A stretch of DNA of 36,478 nucleotides from JAVBUY01 sp031552735. Lineage in GTDB: Bacteria > Bacillota > Clostridia > Christensenellales > Aristaeellaceae. Under the pieces are notes generated by a model. The model made no database searches. It was given only the letters and a program-made list of their open reading frames with translations, and was not told the origin of the DNA. Shown here in pieces: positions 24,561-33,098 of this stretch. The translations under genes were made by a program, and so were the position numbers. The stretch covers positions 1 to 36,478 of the forward strand of contig JAVBMF010000061.1 of the NCBI GenBank assembly GCA_031552735.1, read 5' to 3'. Numbering within the stretch: the stretch's first letter is position 1; each line of letters starts with the position of its first letter.

Positions 24561-26504
24561 TTATTTGGCCTTCACGCGCACTTCTTCTACGATCTTTGCG
24601 AGGATGGATTCCAGCTCCATGGAGCCCAAGTCGCCTTCCTTGCGCGAGCGCACAGCGACGCGCCGCTCCTCCACCTCTTTGTCGCCCAGCACCAGCATGT
24701 AGGGCACTTTCTCCATCTGTGCCTCGCGGATCTTAAAGCCGATCTTCTCATTGCGCAGATCCAGCTCTGCGCGCAGTCCTGCGGCTTTAAGCGCGCGGTC
24801 AATCTCTTTCGCCCAGCCGTCGCAGCGCTCGGTGATGGTCATCACCTTGACCTGCGTAGGCGCCAGCCACGTCGGGAAGGCACCGGCGTACTTCTCAATC
24901 AGCAGCGCCAGCGTGCGCTCGTAGCATCCGATCGACGTGCGGTGCAGCACCACCGGATGCTTCTTCTGGCCGTCGCTGTCGGTATAGGTCATGCCAAAGC
25001 GCTCGGCCAGCTGGAAGTCGATTTGGATCGTGATCATCGTGTCTTCCTTGCCGTGCACGTTGCGGATCTGGATGTCCAGCTTCGGGCCGTAGAATGCGGC
25101 CTCTCCCTCGGCCTCGACATATGGGATCATCATGTGATCCATGATGTCGCGCATCAGGTTCTGCGTGCGCTCCCACTCGGCGGCGTCGCCGATGTACTTC
25201 TCGCGGTCGTTCGGATCCCACTTGGAGAAGCGGTAGGATACGTCGTCCTCCAGCCCAACGGTTTCCAGCATGAACTTCGCCAGATCGACGCAGCCGCGGA
25301 ACTCCTCCTCCACCTGATCGGGGCGGCAAGCCAGATGCCCCTCGGAGATGGTGAACTGGCGCACGCGGATCAGGCCGTGCATCTCGCCGGACGCCTCGTT
25401 GCGGAACAGCGTCGAGGTTTCGTTATATCGCAGCGGCAGGTCGCGGTAGGATCGCGTGCGGTTCAGGTACGCCTGGAACTGGAATGGGCAGGTCATGGGT
25501 CGAAGCGCCAGCACCTCGATGCCCTTTTTGTCCATCTCCTTGTCGCCCATGACAAACATGCCGTCGTAGTAGTGGTCCCAGTGGCCGGAGATTTTGTACA
25601 GATCGGACTTGGCCATAAACGGCGTCTTGGTGATCATGTAGCCCCTGCGCTCTTCCTCATCCTCCACAAAGCGTTGGAGAATCTGCACGATCTTCGCGCC
25701 CTTGGGCAGCAGGATGGGCAGCCCCTGGCCGATGACATCGGAGGTGGTGAACAGCTCCAGCTCGCGACCCAGCTTGTTGTGATCGCGGCGCTTGGCCTCT
25801 TCCAGTTTCTCGACGTAGGCGTCCAGCGCCTCCTTGCTGTCAAACGCTGTGCCGTAGATGCGCTGGAGCATCTTGTTCTTTTCGCTGCCGCGCCAGTAGG
25901 CACCGGCGGCTTGCAGCAGCTTCACCGCCTTCACTTTACCGGTGGAAGGCAGATGCGGGCCCGCGCACAGATCGACAAAGTCATCCATCTTGTAGAAGGA
26001 GATTTCCTCGCCATCGGGCAAATCCTCGATCAGTTCGACCTTATAGGGTTCTCCTTTTTCCTTCATCAGCGCGATGGCCTCGTCACGCGGCAGCACGAAA
26101 CGTTCCAGCCGCGCGTTCTTTTTTAGGATGCGCTGCATTTCCTTTTCGATAGCGGCCAAGTCCTCGGCGGCAAAGGGTTGCTCCACGTCAAAATCGTAGT
26201 AGAAGCCGTTCTCGATCGCCGGGCCAATGGCCAGCTTGGCGCTAGGAAACAGTGCCTTGACCGCCTGCGCCAGCACATGCGACGCGGTGTGGCGCAGCGT
26301 GCGCTTGCCTTCCTCGTGCGCAAAGGTCAGAATGTTCAGCGTCGCGCCGTCGGGCACAGGCAGCCACAGCGGCTGCGTCTTGCCGTTGACCTCGGCGGCC
26401 AGTGCGTCTTTCTTGAGCTGCTGGCTGAGCTCCCCGGCGATGTCCAGCGCGTTCATGCCGTCGGCAAACTCGCGCACCGATCCGTTTTGCAGATGAATCT
26501 TCAT
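24561..26504 (-). CDS. thrS: Threonyl-tRNA synthetase
   Basis: 647 residues from ATG 26504 (GGAGG 8 nt upstream); the upstream frame to 26828 is T-box sequence. Domains in order: TGS (about 1-62), the N2 editing domain with HTASHVLAQA (HxxxH) and the distal zinc-site cysteine in DLCAGPH, a class II catalytic core with the zinc Cys in RPMTCPFQFQ, motif 2 RNEASGEMHGLIRVRQF and motif 3 with IGCYERTLA, and the C-terminal anticodon-binding domain. It charges tRNA-Thr and clears mischarged Ser-tRNA-Thr. Expression is controlled by an upstream T-box. Confidence 0.98.
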   Translation of the reverse strand: MKIHLQNGSVREFADGMNALDIAGELSQQLKKDALAAEVNGKTQPLWLPVPDGATLNILTFAHEEGKRTLRHTASHVLAQAVKALFPSAKLAIGPAIENGFYYDFDVEQPFAAEDLAAIEKEMQRILKKNARLERFVLPRDEAIALMKEKGEPYKVELIEDLPDGEEISFYKMDDFVDLCAGPHLPSTGKVKAVKLLQAAGAYWRGSEKNKMLQRIYGTAFDSKEALDAYVEKLEEAKRRDHNKLGRELELFTTSDVIGQGLPILLPKGAKIVQILQRFVEDEEERRGYMITKTPFMAKSDLYKISGHWDHYYDGMFVMGDKEMDKKGIEVLALRPMTCPFQFQAYLNRTRSYRDLPLRYNETSTLFRNEASGEMHGLIRVRQFTISEGHLACRPDQVEEEFRGCVDLAKFMLETVGLEDDVSYRFSKWDPNDREKYIGDAAEWERTQNLMRDIMDHMMIPYVEAEGEAAFYGPKLDIQIRNVHGKEDTMITIQIDFQLAERFGMTYTDSDGQKKHPVVLHRTSIGCYERTLALLIEKYAGAFPTWLAPTQVKVMTITERCDGWAKEIDRALKAAGLRAELDLRNEKIGFKIREAQMEKVPYMLVLGDKEVEERRVAVRSRKEGDLGSMELESILAKIVEEVRVKAK

Positions 26505-26536
26505 GATGCTATCCTCCAAACCATAATCAATAAAAC

Positions 26537-26757
26537 AAAAAACGCCCATCCCTCTGTAGGGACGAGCGTGAGCCCGCGGTTCCACCCTGTTTGTCAAAAC
26601 CTCTCGAATGGAGACGGTATCGCTTCTCCGTGCGTTCCGATCCGGGGGTGGTCTTCGTCCGCCTCGCCTCGCTCGCGCTTGCAGCCATGGCGCGTGCTCT
26701 CTTGGAGGGTTTGTGCGGAGTACTCTTCCCCATCCTTTCGGATGTTTGTTATAAAGT
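26537..26757 (-). promoter_or_regulatory. Threonine T-box riboswitch of thrS
   Basis: This fills most of the 320-bp gap before thrS. The T-box core AGGGTGGAACCGCGGG is at 26573-26588. The terminator is an 11-bp stem at 26543-26568 followed by six T (26537-26542). Stem I base GGGG pairs with CCCC (26644-26648); the internal loop has AGTA on its 5' side and GAAGACCA on the other, enclosed by TCCGC/GCGGA. The specifier is thus ACC (Thr) at 26650-26652, followed by A. Uncharged tRNA-Thr would bind and prevent termination. Confidence 0.97.
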
Positions 26758-26763
26758 TGACTT

Positions 26764-26792
26764 ATTATATGCCCACTGCGCGCCTGTGTCAA
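26764..26792 (-). promoter_or_regulatory. Sigma-A promoter of thrS T-box
   Basis: Minus strand TTGACA (26787-26792), a 17-nt spacer and TATAAT (26764-26769): a perfect consensus. Confidence 0.92.
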
Positions 26793-26824
26793 GTGCAAGA
26801 GCGAATTTTTACTCAACGCGCGTC

Positions 26825-27793
26825 TCACGGCACATACGCATACAGTTTCTTGTCCTTCTGAATGATTTTATATCGTGGATTTGCCGTCGTAATGATCTCC
26901 GCCAGCACCTGCGGGTCGTCCGGCAGGTGATAGGTGCAAATCGCCAGCTTGGGCGCAAACTCCCGCAGGATGCGCGTCGCACCGCGCAGCATGTCGCGCT
27001 CGGCGCCCTCAATGTCCGCTTTGATAAAGTCCACCCGCGCGATGCCGTTGCGCGCCACAAACGTATCCAGATCAATTGCGTGCACATCCACTAAAGCAGC
27101 CGATTCGTCGCTGCTCTGGTGCGAGCCGCCAGAAGCGCCGGTATCCGCGAAAAAGCGCAGGGTCTGTTCCCGGTCGGACACCGCGTATGGCGCGACATGA
27201 ATATTCCGCATCCATTGCGCGGTCTGATTCAGGTACACGCGGATATGCTCCATCGGCTCAAACGCGTACGCCGTGCACTGACGCACCGACGCCAGCGCGG
27301 AAAAGAAGCCGATGTTGGCCCCGCAATCTATGACGACGTCGCCCGCCGCAAGCTGGACGCCGTCAAATTCATACGGACCTTCGCCAAACCAAGCGGTGAA
27401 TTGATTCTCGGTCGTATACGCGGACAAAATGTCCACGCACTCGGTGGAACGCATAGCGCTCTGCTCTTCTCCGGGCATGCACGCGACACGAATATCCCTG
27501 ACGCTGTAGCACTGTTGCTGCGCGTCACGCCGGATAAACGTCCGCATAAAATCCAGCCCAAACGCCACCGTTGGGATGTTGATCCCCAGAACGCGCAGTG
27601 GAAAAAACGTACCCAACCGCGCAATCCACAGGCATTTTCGCGCTGTGCGCAGCAAAAACAACCGCAGTGATACCGGCGCGCCATCCGCCCCGGGTATCAT
27701 CACATCCTCGCGCGTTTCCCAATCAGCCAGCACCTTCGCCAGTTCCGTGCGATAGTTCGCATAATATCGCTGGCGACGCTTGATCATTTGCAC
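26825..27793 (-). CDS. FkbM family methyltransferase
   Basis: 322 residues from GTG 27793 (GGAG 10 nt upstream; an ATG two codons on is the alternative). The SAM-binding motif I is DVVIDCGANIGFFSALAS, followed by YAFEPM (acidic residue binding the ribose) and DFIKADIEGAERDML, the FkbM signature. The ~140-residue N-terminal part is not recognised. FkbM enzymes methylate hydroxyls of sugars and other small groups; with a glycosyltransferase next door, a role in surface glycan modification is plausible but inferred. It has its own promoter. No terminator is seen before the thrS promoter. Confidence 0.87.
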   Translation of the reverse strand: MQMIKRRQRYYANYRTELAKVLADWETREDVMIPGADGAPVSLRLFLLRTARKCLWIARLGTFFPLRVLGINIPTVAFGLDFMRTFIRRDAQQQCYSVRDIRVACMPGEEQSAMRSTECVDILSAYTTENQFTAWFGEGPYEFDGVQLAAGDVVIDCGANIGFFSALASVRQCTAYAFEPMEHIRVYLNQTAQWMRNIHVAPYAVSDREQTLRFFADTGASGGSHQSSDESAALVDVHAIDLDTFVARNGIARVDFIKADIEGAERDMLRGATRILREFAPKLAICTYHLPDDPQVLAEIITTANPRYKIIQKDKKLYAYVP

Positions 27794-27856
27794 TGTCGCT
27801 TTTCTCCTTTGTGCCGCTTATTGCTCCGGGCAATGCAGCCCTTGCGCATGCTCATT

Positions 27857-27886
27857 AGGATAGGCTGGGATGAATAGGAATGTCAA
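27857..27886 (-). promoter_or_regulatory. Sigma-A promoter of the FkbM gene
   Basis: Minus strand TTGACA (27881-27886), an 18-nt spacer and TATCCT (27857-27862), starting 9 nt after the glycosyltransferase stop. A GGGC/GCCC hairpin lies in the leader. Confidence 0.7.
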
Positions 27887-27894
27887 GAAAAAAT

Positions 27895-28890
27895 TTACAG
27901 CAAGCGCCTGACCGCGCGCCGTGCCCGTGCCAGCAGGATGCGCACCAGTTTGTTTCGCGCGGCAAACAACCGCATTCGACAGCCGATGCCCGGATGCTGG
28001 ATCAGCCGCTTTGCGCGCCAAATGCCCGCCTGTACCGCCGGTTCGGACAGCAGCGCGCGCACCGCCCAGCGCCGTCCCGACCCCTTATGCGGGCAACCGG
28101 GATAGAACTCATTCTGGCACGCCTCGTCAATCAGCGCCAGATACAGCCTGCCCACCATACCGCCCACATTGGTCGGCTGCTTAACGGGGTCGGCAAAGTA
28201 GCGGTTTAGGTATGCGCAGGTCTCGGTGATATTGGCAATGCGGCGCGGATGGTAGCGGCGAAAAACCGAACCCACGCTGCGCTGATGCAAGTAATAGGGT
28301 GCGGGCAGCACATAAAAGCGCTGCGCCGCGCTGATCGCGTGCAGACAGAATAGCGCGTCGTCTCCACTTAGGATGCCCGGCACAAAGCGCAGTGACGCGA
28401 TCGATTCGCGGCGAAACACTTTGCCCCAGACCGTCCACGGCAAGCGAGACGCATCCAGAAACGGCGCGATCTCCGCGCTATTGTATGCGCCTTCCGGTAC
28501 GCGCAACGGCTGCTTCCTCACCCGCTTGCCCACCACGGCATCGCCAAAGAACAGGATGTCCGCGCGGCTTTGGTCCATGCGCAGCACCAATTCCGCCAGA
28601 CAGTCGTCCAGCGCGTCGTCCGCGTCAACAAAGACAACATATGTGCCGGTCGCGGCATCCAAGCCGCTGCTGCGCGCACCGGCCACGCCGCCATTGGGTT
28701 GGCGCGTCACACGGATGCGCTTGTCGGTTTCGGCCATTTGCTGTGCCAATGGCAGCGTGCTGTCGGTCGATCCGTCGTCGATGATGATGATCTCGATATC
28801 CGCCAAGCTCTGGCTGGTCAACGAGCGCACCGTGCGCTCCAATGTGTTTTCGGCCTGAAAGGCCGGAAGAATGATACTGACTTGTGGCAT
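27895..28890 (-). CDS. Family 2 glycosyltransferase
   Basis: 331 residues from ATG 28890 (GGAGG 6 nt upstream). The GT-A fold N-terminus has VSIILPAFQAENTLERTVRS, IIIIDDGSTDST with nucleotide-binding DDGS (38-41), GGVAGARSSGLDAATG and the metal-binding VDADD (88-92); SGDDALF follows as the acceptor-side acidic motif. The C-terminus is rich in Arg and may be membrane-associated. It transfers a sugar from a nucleotide donor, presumably to a surface glycan or teichoic acid; donor and acceptor cannot be told. It lies 81 nt downstream of pdp. Confidence 0.93.
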   Translation of the reverse strand: MPQVSIILPAFQAENTLERTVRSLTSQSLADIEIIIIDDGSTDSTLPLAQQMAETDKRIRVTRQPNGGVAGARSSGLDAATGTYVVFVDADDALDDCLAELVLRMDQSRADILFFGDAVVGKRVRKQPLRVPEGAYNSAEIAPFLDASRLPWTVWGKVFRRESIASLRFVPGILSGDDALFCLHAISAAQRFYVLPAPYYLHQRSVGSVFRRYHPRRIANITETCAYLNRYFADPVKQPTNVGGMVGRLYLALIDEACQNEFYPGCPHKGSGRRWAVRALLSEPAVQAGIWRAKRLIQHPGIGCRMRLFAARNKLVRILLARARRAVRRLL

Positions 28891-28971
28891 TGCCTTCCTC
28901 CAAAGGATCAATTGCGCATGAGGTGTGGCGCATTGAGGATTCAACAATCCGTTAGATGATCCCCTCGTACG

Positions 28972-30309
28972 TCAGGGCGCTGGATACCGCACCCCGTCGG
29001 GCATAACAACCGCGTGGATCAGTGGCGGCGGCGCAACCGGTTTGTCGCCAATCGTCACCGCCTGTTGCATCTGTTCCGTGGCCGGTTGCACGGTGCGCGG
29101 ATCATTGACATACAGCATCGCGATGGCCTCGCCTTGCGCCACCGCGTCGCCGATGCGCTTTTGCATCACGATGCCCACTGCGGGATCGAGCGGGTCGTCC
29201 TTGGTGACGCGCCCCGCGCCCACCGTATGCGCGGCGTAGCCGATCGCCACGGTGTCCATGTGGTCAATGAAGCCCGCCTTTTGCGCGGGTACCGGCACGA
29301 CATGCGCCGCCTGCGGCAGACGGCCCACATCCTCGGTTATGCTGGCGTCGCCGCCCTGTGCGGCAATCATCTCGGCCAGCTTGGCTAGCCCCTTGCCGCT
29401 GTCCAGCGCTTCGCGCAGCATCGCCCGCGCATCGTCCAGATTGCCCGCGCGCTTGCCCGCCACCAGCATCTGACTGCCCAACGTCAGCGATACCTCCAGC
29501 AGAGGCCCGGCCGCACGCCCCGCCAGTACATCGATAGCTTCCTTGACCTCCAGCGCGTTGCCGATGTGCGTGCCCAGCGGCTCGTCCATGCCGGTGACCA
29601 GCGCTAGGGTGGTCTTGCCAGCCAGCTTGCCGATGCGCACCATGCTCTCGGCCAGCGCGATGCTGTCCGCCAGCGTATGCATCAGCGCGCCGCTGCCGGT
29701 CTTCACATCCAGCACGATAGCCTCTGTGCCCGCCGCCAGCTTTTTGCTGAGGATGCTGGCGGTGATCATCGGCATCGAATCGACGGTGCAGGTCACATCG
29801 CGCAGCGCATACAGCCGTTTGTCGGCAGGCGCCAGCGCACTGGTCTGTCCCACCACCGCGCAGCCCATGCGCCGCACCTGCGCAATAAACGCCTCAATCG
29901 ACAGGTCAACCCGCATGCCGGGGATGCTTTCCAGCTTATCCAGCGTACCGCCGGTATGCCCCAGCGCGCGACCGCTCATCTTGGCCACCGGCACACCGCA
30001 CGCCGCGACCAGCGGCACCAACACCAGTGTGGTCGTGTCCCCCACGCCGCCGGTCGAGTGCTTATCCACACACACACCGTCGATGGCCGACAAATCGACC
30101 ACTTCGCCGGAGTGCACCATTTCCATTGTCAGATCGGCGGTTTCCTGCGGCGTCATGCCGCGAAAGCACACCGCCATCAGCCACGCCGCTAACTGATAGT
30201 CAGGCAGGCTGTTATCCGCCGCGCCGTGCACCACATAGGCGATCTCTTCGCGGGTCAGCGGCTGTCCGTCCTTTGTCTTTTGGATAATCGTCACCATGTT
30301 CATGCTCAT
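28972..30309 (-). CDS. pdp: Pyrimidine-nucleoside phosphorylase
   Basis: 445 residues from ATG 30309, with AAAGG 10 nt upstream; a nearby ATG at 30303 is possible. It belongs to the thymidine/pyrimidine nucleoside phosphorylase family, with the phosphate-binding signature KHSTGGVGDTTTL and SGRALGHTGGTLDKLESIPG, VKTGSGALM and the C-terminal barrel domain. It splits uridine, thymidine and deoxyuridine to base and (deoxy)ribose 1-phosphate for salvage. Size and the Gram-positive setting favour Pdp over DeoA. It follows the glycosylase gene by 15 nt, likely in the same transcript. Confidence 0.94.
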   Translation of the reverse strand: MSMNMVTIIQKTKDGQPLTREEIAYVVHGAADNSLPDYQLAAWLMAVCFRGMTPQETADLTMEMVHSGEVVDLSAIDGVCVDKHSTGGVGDTTTLVLVPLVAACGVPVAKMSGRALGHTGGTLDKLESIPGMRVDLSIEAFIAQVRRMGCAVVGQTSALAPADKRLYALRDVTCTVDSMPMITASILSKKLAAGTEAIVLDVKTGSGALMHTLADSIALAESMVRIGKLAGKTTLALVTGMDEPLGTHIGNALEVKEAIDVLAGRAAGPLLEVSLTLGSQMLVAGKRAGNLDDARAMLREALDSGKGLAKLAEMIAAQGGDASITEDVGRLPQAAHVVPVPAQKAGFIDHMDTVAIGYAAHTVGAGRVTKDDPLDPAVGIVMQKRIGDAVAQGEAIAMLYVNDPRTVQPATEQMQQAVTIGDKPVAPPPLIHAVVMPDGVRYPAP

Positions 30310-30324
30310 CCAAATCACGCCTTT

Positions 30325-30819
30325 CTATCTGTTCAGCGCGTTTTGCAGTACGCGCCAGGCTGCAAGTTTTTGCGGAATCGGTATCGTCAGCGCCGGACTG
30401 GTCGATGGCAGGCGCGTGACTGTGATATGCGGGTAGCTGGGCTGCACAAGCCTCCGATAGAGCACGTGCGCGGCAGTGCCGTTGCAGAACACGTGGGCGA
30501 TGCCTGGCGCAGCGGCAAACAGCATGGCGAAATCGTTGGGTTCCACGGCGCGCATTGCGGCATCTAGGCTGCCCTCTCGCTGGCAGGTATGCGCCACATC
30601 CCACAGCGCGATGCCGCGCCCGGTCAAAAACCGTAAGCGCGCGTCATAGTCGTCGGGCGGTTCCAGTCCCCACAAGCCAAAGATGATCGGCCAGAACGCA
30701 TTGCGCGGGTGCGCGTAGTATTGCCGCGCGTTTAGCGACGCGACGCCGGGCATGCTGCCCACCACCAGCACGCGCGCGTCAAGCGCGTATATCGGCGCAA
30801 AGCTGGTGCAGGCGCTCAT
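30325..30819 (-). CDS. DNA-deoxyinosine glycosylase (uracil-DNA glycosylase superfamily)
   Basis: 164 residues, single domain. VVGSMPGVASLNARQYYAHPRNAFWPIIFG near the N-terminus is the first active-site region of the hypoxanthine-DNA glycosylase branch (TIGR04274-type), and PSTSPA near the C-terminus is the second. This group removes hypoxanthine (deaminated adenine) from DNA. Its start overlaps the ywlE stop by 4 bp (ATGA), so it is translationally coupled to a phosphatase gene; no functional link is known. The substrate is taken from the family. Confidence 0.87.
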   Translation of the reverse strand: MSACTSFAPIYALDARVLVVGSMPGVASLNARQYYAHPRNAFWPIIFGLWGLEPPDDYDARLRFLTGRGIALWDVAHTCQREGSLDAAMRAVEPNDFAMLFAAAPGIAHVFCNGTAAHVLYRRLVQPSYPHITVTRLPSTSPALTIPIPQKLAAWRVLQNALNR

Positions 30820-31241
30820 GCGTCGCCCCGCAAAACCGCTGGCAGGCGTTGGTCAAGTTCGCGCGCAATCTGCGCGGCGCAATCGTGATAGTCACGGTCG
30901 CTTCCGCCATACGGGTCCGCGATATGCATGGACTGCACGTGCGCGCCGGGCGCCATGCTGCGCACCGCCTCGGCATGGCGGCTGGACATCGTAAAGATAT
31001 GGTCGGCGGATCGGATCAGCTCCGGTGTCAGCCGCGCGGCCTGATGATCGCGCACGCTGAGCCCCCGCGCCTGCATCGCGCGCTGCGCGCCGTCGGAGGC
31101 CGGTTCGCCCTCGAAGGCCGACACGCCGGAGGAGGCGACCGCCACATCCGAATGCCCGTGCGCGTCCAGCCACGCGCGCGCCAGTGCCGCCGCCATCGGG
31201 CTGCGGCAGGTGTTGCCGGTGCAAACAAACAAAAGTTTCAT
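30816..31241 (-). CDS. ywlE: Low-molecular-weight protein-arginine phosphatase, YwlE-type
   Basis: 141 residues. The P-loop is CTGNTCRS: nucleophile Cys7, Arg13, and Thr11 at the position that in B. subtilis YwlE and related enzymes sets specificity for phosphoarginine rather than phosphotyrosine. The general-acid loop is DPYGGS with Asp109. It would reverse McsB's arginine phosphorylation. It overlaps sua5 (4 bp) before and the glycosylase (4 bp) after, as in the conserved sua5-ywlE gene pair of Bacillota. Confidence 0.92.
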   Translation of the reverse strand: MKLLFVCTGNTCRSPMAAALARAWLDAHGHSDVAVASSGVSAFEGEPASDGAQRAMQARGLSVRDHQAARLTPELIRSADHIFTMSSRHAEAVRSMAPGAHVQSMHIADPYGGSDRDYHDCAAQIARELDQRLPAVLRGDA

Positions 31242-32284
31242 GCATCCTCCTGTGCTGCGATGATATCAAAGCCCGCGGCGCGCCCCAGCCGGTTCATCAC
31301 CGCCAGACCGATGCCCTTCGCGTCCACCGCCTCGGCAATGATCAGCCCATACGGCTCGGCATCCAGCGCCCGCAGCGCGGCGAATAACTCGGCAGCGGCG
31401 GCGGCGGGATCGTCCACATTGCCGCACGCATAAAACGCGCGCGCGCCAAACGCGGCTTGCCGCTGTCGCGCCGCCAGCAGCACCGGACGCTGCCCGGTTT
31501 GCTCCGCTTCGTCGTATATCCCGCGCATCCTCGCGGTACACGCGGGCACGCTGCCGGACACAATCATCAGCCTTGCGCTGGGCGCATAGTGCTTATATTT
31601 CATGCCCGGCGAGCGCGGCTGATCCGTGTCCAGCGGCTTTAGCGCGCTGTCGTCCACGCACACGTCGCCGATCACCGCGCGCAGCATCTCCGGCGTGATG
31701 CCGCCCGGACGCAGCACCACCGGCACGTCACCTGTGATATCCAGCACCGTGGATTCCACACCCACATCGCACGCACCGCCATCCAGAACCATCGGAATGC
31801 GGCCATCCATATCCTCGAGCACATGCGCTGCGGTGGTTGGGCTGGGCTTGCCGCTGCGGTTGGCGCTGGGCGCGGCGATGGGCACGCCCGCCGCGCGGAT
31901 CAGCGCCTGCGCCACCGGATGCGCGGGCAGGCGAATGCCCACCGTGTGCAGCCCCGCCGATACTTCCATAGGCACGCGTTCGCTTTTGGGCAGCACCAAC
32001 GTCAGCGGGCCGGGCCAGAATGTGCGCATCAGCAACCGGGCGCGGTCATCCATATGCGTTACCAGCGGCGCGATCTGCGCTACGGATGCCACATGCACGA
32101 TCAGCGGATTATCACTGGGGCGGCCCTTGGCGGCAAAGATGCGTCGCACGGCCTCCGGGTTGGTGGCATCCGCCCCCAGCCCATAGACCGTTTCGGTGGG
32201 AAAGGCCACCACCTCACCGGCACGCAGCAGCGCCGCCGCGCGCGCGATAGCGGCAGATTCGGCCTGGACGCATTCGGTACGCAA
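31238..32284 (-). CDS. sua5: L-threonylcarbamoyladenylate synthase Sua5/YwlC
   Basis: 348 residues from TTG 32284, chosen because GAGGAGG lies 7 nt upstream; the ATG at 32344 is inside the previous gene's end region and lacks a site. The N-terminal YrdC domain has AFPTETVYGLGADA, KGRPSDNPLIVH and APSANRSGKPSPT; the linker motif SPGMKYKHYAP precedes a C-terminal Sua5 domain. It makes threonylcarbamoyl-AMP for the t6A37 modification of ANN-decoding tRNAs, together with TsaBDE encoded elsewhere. It overlaps ywlE by 4 bp. Confidence 0.95.
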   Translation of the reverse strand: MRTECVQAESAAIARAAALLRAGEVVAFPTETVYGLGADATNPEAVRRIFAAKGRPSDNPLIVHVASVAQIAPLVTHMDDRARLLMRTFWPGPLTLVLPKSERVPMEVSAGLHTVGIRLPAHPVAQALIRAAGVPIAAPSANRSGKPSPTTAAHVLEDMDGRIPMVLDGGACDVGVESTVLDITGDVPVVLRPGGITPEMLRAVIGDVCVDDSALKPLDTDQPRSPGMKYKHYAPSARLMIVSGSVPACTARMRGIYDEAEQTGQRPVLLAARQRQAAFGARAFYACGNVDDPAAAAAELFAALRALDAEPYGLIIAEAVDAKGIGLAVMNRLGRAAGFDIIAAQEDA

Positions 32285-32306
32285 AGGGACGTCCTCCTCT
32301 GTGTGA

Positions 32307-33032
32307 TCATTGTACGAGCAAGGTGGCCAGACTGCCCGCGCCAATGCCGATGGCCAGCATCAGGTTGGCGTCCCAGCCGATATATAGCTCGCCCGCGCTG
32401 GGCAGCATCTCCTGCGCGGTGATTTGCAGCATCGCGCCACCTGCCAGCCCTAGACACAGCGCAATCATGCTGGGCGACACCCCGCCAGCCAACAGCCCAA
32501 AGTATGCGCCAACGCCGGTCGGCAGCCCGCTGGCCAGCGCCAGCAGCAGTACGCGCGCGGCGCTCATGCCGGATGCGCGCAACGGCACCGCCAGCGCAAT
32601 CCCCTCCGGAACATCGTGCAGCGCGATCAGCGCGCCCAACGCCAGACCGAACGACGGCGTCTCCGCAAAGCCAGAACCCACCGCCAGCCCCTCGGGCAGG
32701 TTGTGCAGTGCGATACCGATCGCCACCAAAAACCCGGCGCGGTAAAGGCTGCCGCCGCGCGCTTTTCGCTGCATCAGGCGATCCGCCAGCAGCATCAGCA
32801 GCACACCCAGCGCCAGTCCCAGCACGCCAAAAGGCAGCGAGAGATGATACGCCTCCGGCAGCAAGTCAAAACAACTGACCGCCAGCATCAGCCCGGCCGT
32901 CAGATTCAGCAACAGCGACAGCGAGCGCTTGCCGGGCGCGCCATATATCGCGCCGATCAGCCCGCCCAACCCAGTCCCCACCAACCCCACCGCGCTGCCC
33001 CACACAATGGGATGCGAAAGAAAAAAGTCCAC
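32307..33032 (-). CDS. ZIP family metal transporter
   Basis: 241 residues from GTG 33032 (AAGGGGG 7 nt upstream; the GTG two codons earlier is the alternative). About eight hydrophobic segments. The two metal-binding motifs of ZIP transporters are present: HNLPEG in transmembrane segment 4 and HDVPEG in segment 5. ZIP proteins move zinc, iron or manganese into the cytosol; the substrate is not determined by sequence. It sits between prfA and sua5, a placement I recall in other clostridia. A hairpin covers its ribosome-binding site. Confidence 0.93.
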   Translation of the reverse strand: MDFFLSHPIVWGSAVGLVGTGLGGLIGAIYGAPGKRSLSLLLNLTAGLMLAVSCFDLLPEAYHLSLPFGVLGLALGVLLMLLADRLMQRKARGGSLYRAGFLVAIGIALHNLPEGLAVGSGFAETPSFGLALGALIALHDVPEGIALAVPLRASGMSAARVLLLALASGLPTGVGAYFGLLAGGVSPSMIALCLGLAGGAMLQITAQEMLPSAGELYIGWDANLMLAIGIGAGSLATLLVQ

Positions 33033-33038
33033 ACGCAC

Positions 33039-33054
33039 GCCCCCTTAATGGGGC
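33039..33054 (-). promoter_or_regulatory. Hairpin covering the ZIP gene ribosome-binding site
   Basis: Minus strand GCCCC-ATTAAG-GGGGC: a 5-bp all-GC stem whose 3' arm is the AGGGGG ribosome-binding site. It may hold down translation unless opened. An AGGCTG/CAGCCT hairpin also lies in the 60-nt gap after prfA but has no T-run. Confidence 0.35.
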
Positions 33055-33098
33055 AGTATATGCGCGAGCATCTTGCTTTTAGGCTGTTCAAAAGCAGC

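Noticed and set aside
23688..26126. 812-codon plus-strand open frame across infC and thrS
   Set aside because: It is antisense to thrS and infC, which are certain; the length reflects codon bias in a GC-rich genome.
27790..27860. 23-codon ORF in the FkbM leader ending at the FkbM start
   Set aside because: Its ATG lacks a ribosome-binding site and the codons are not distinctive; the FkbM gene has its own site downstream.
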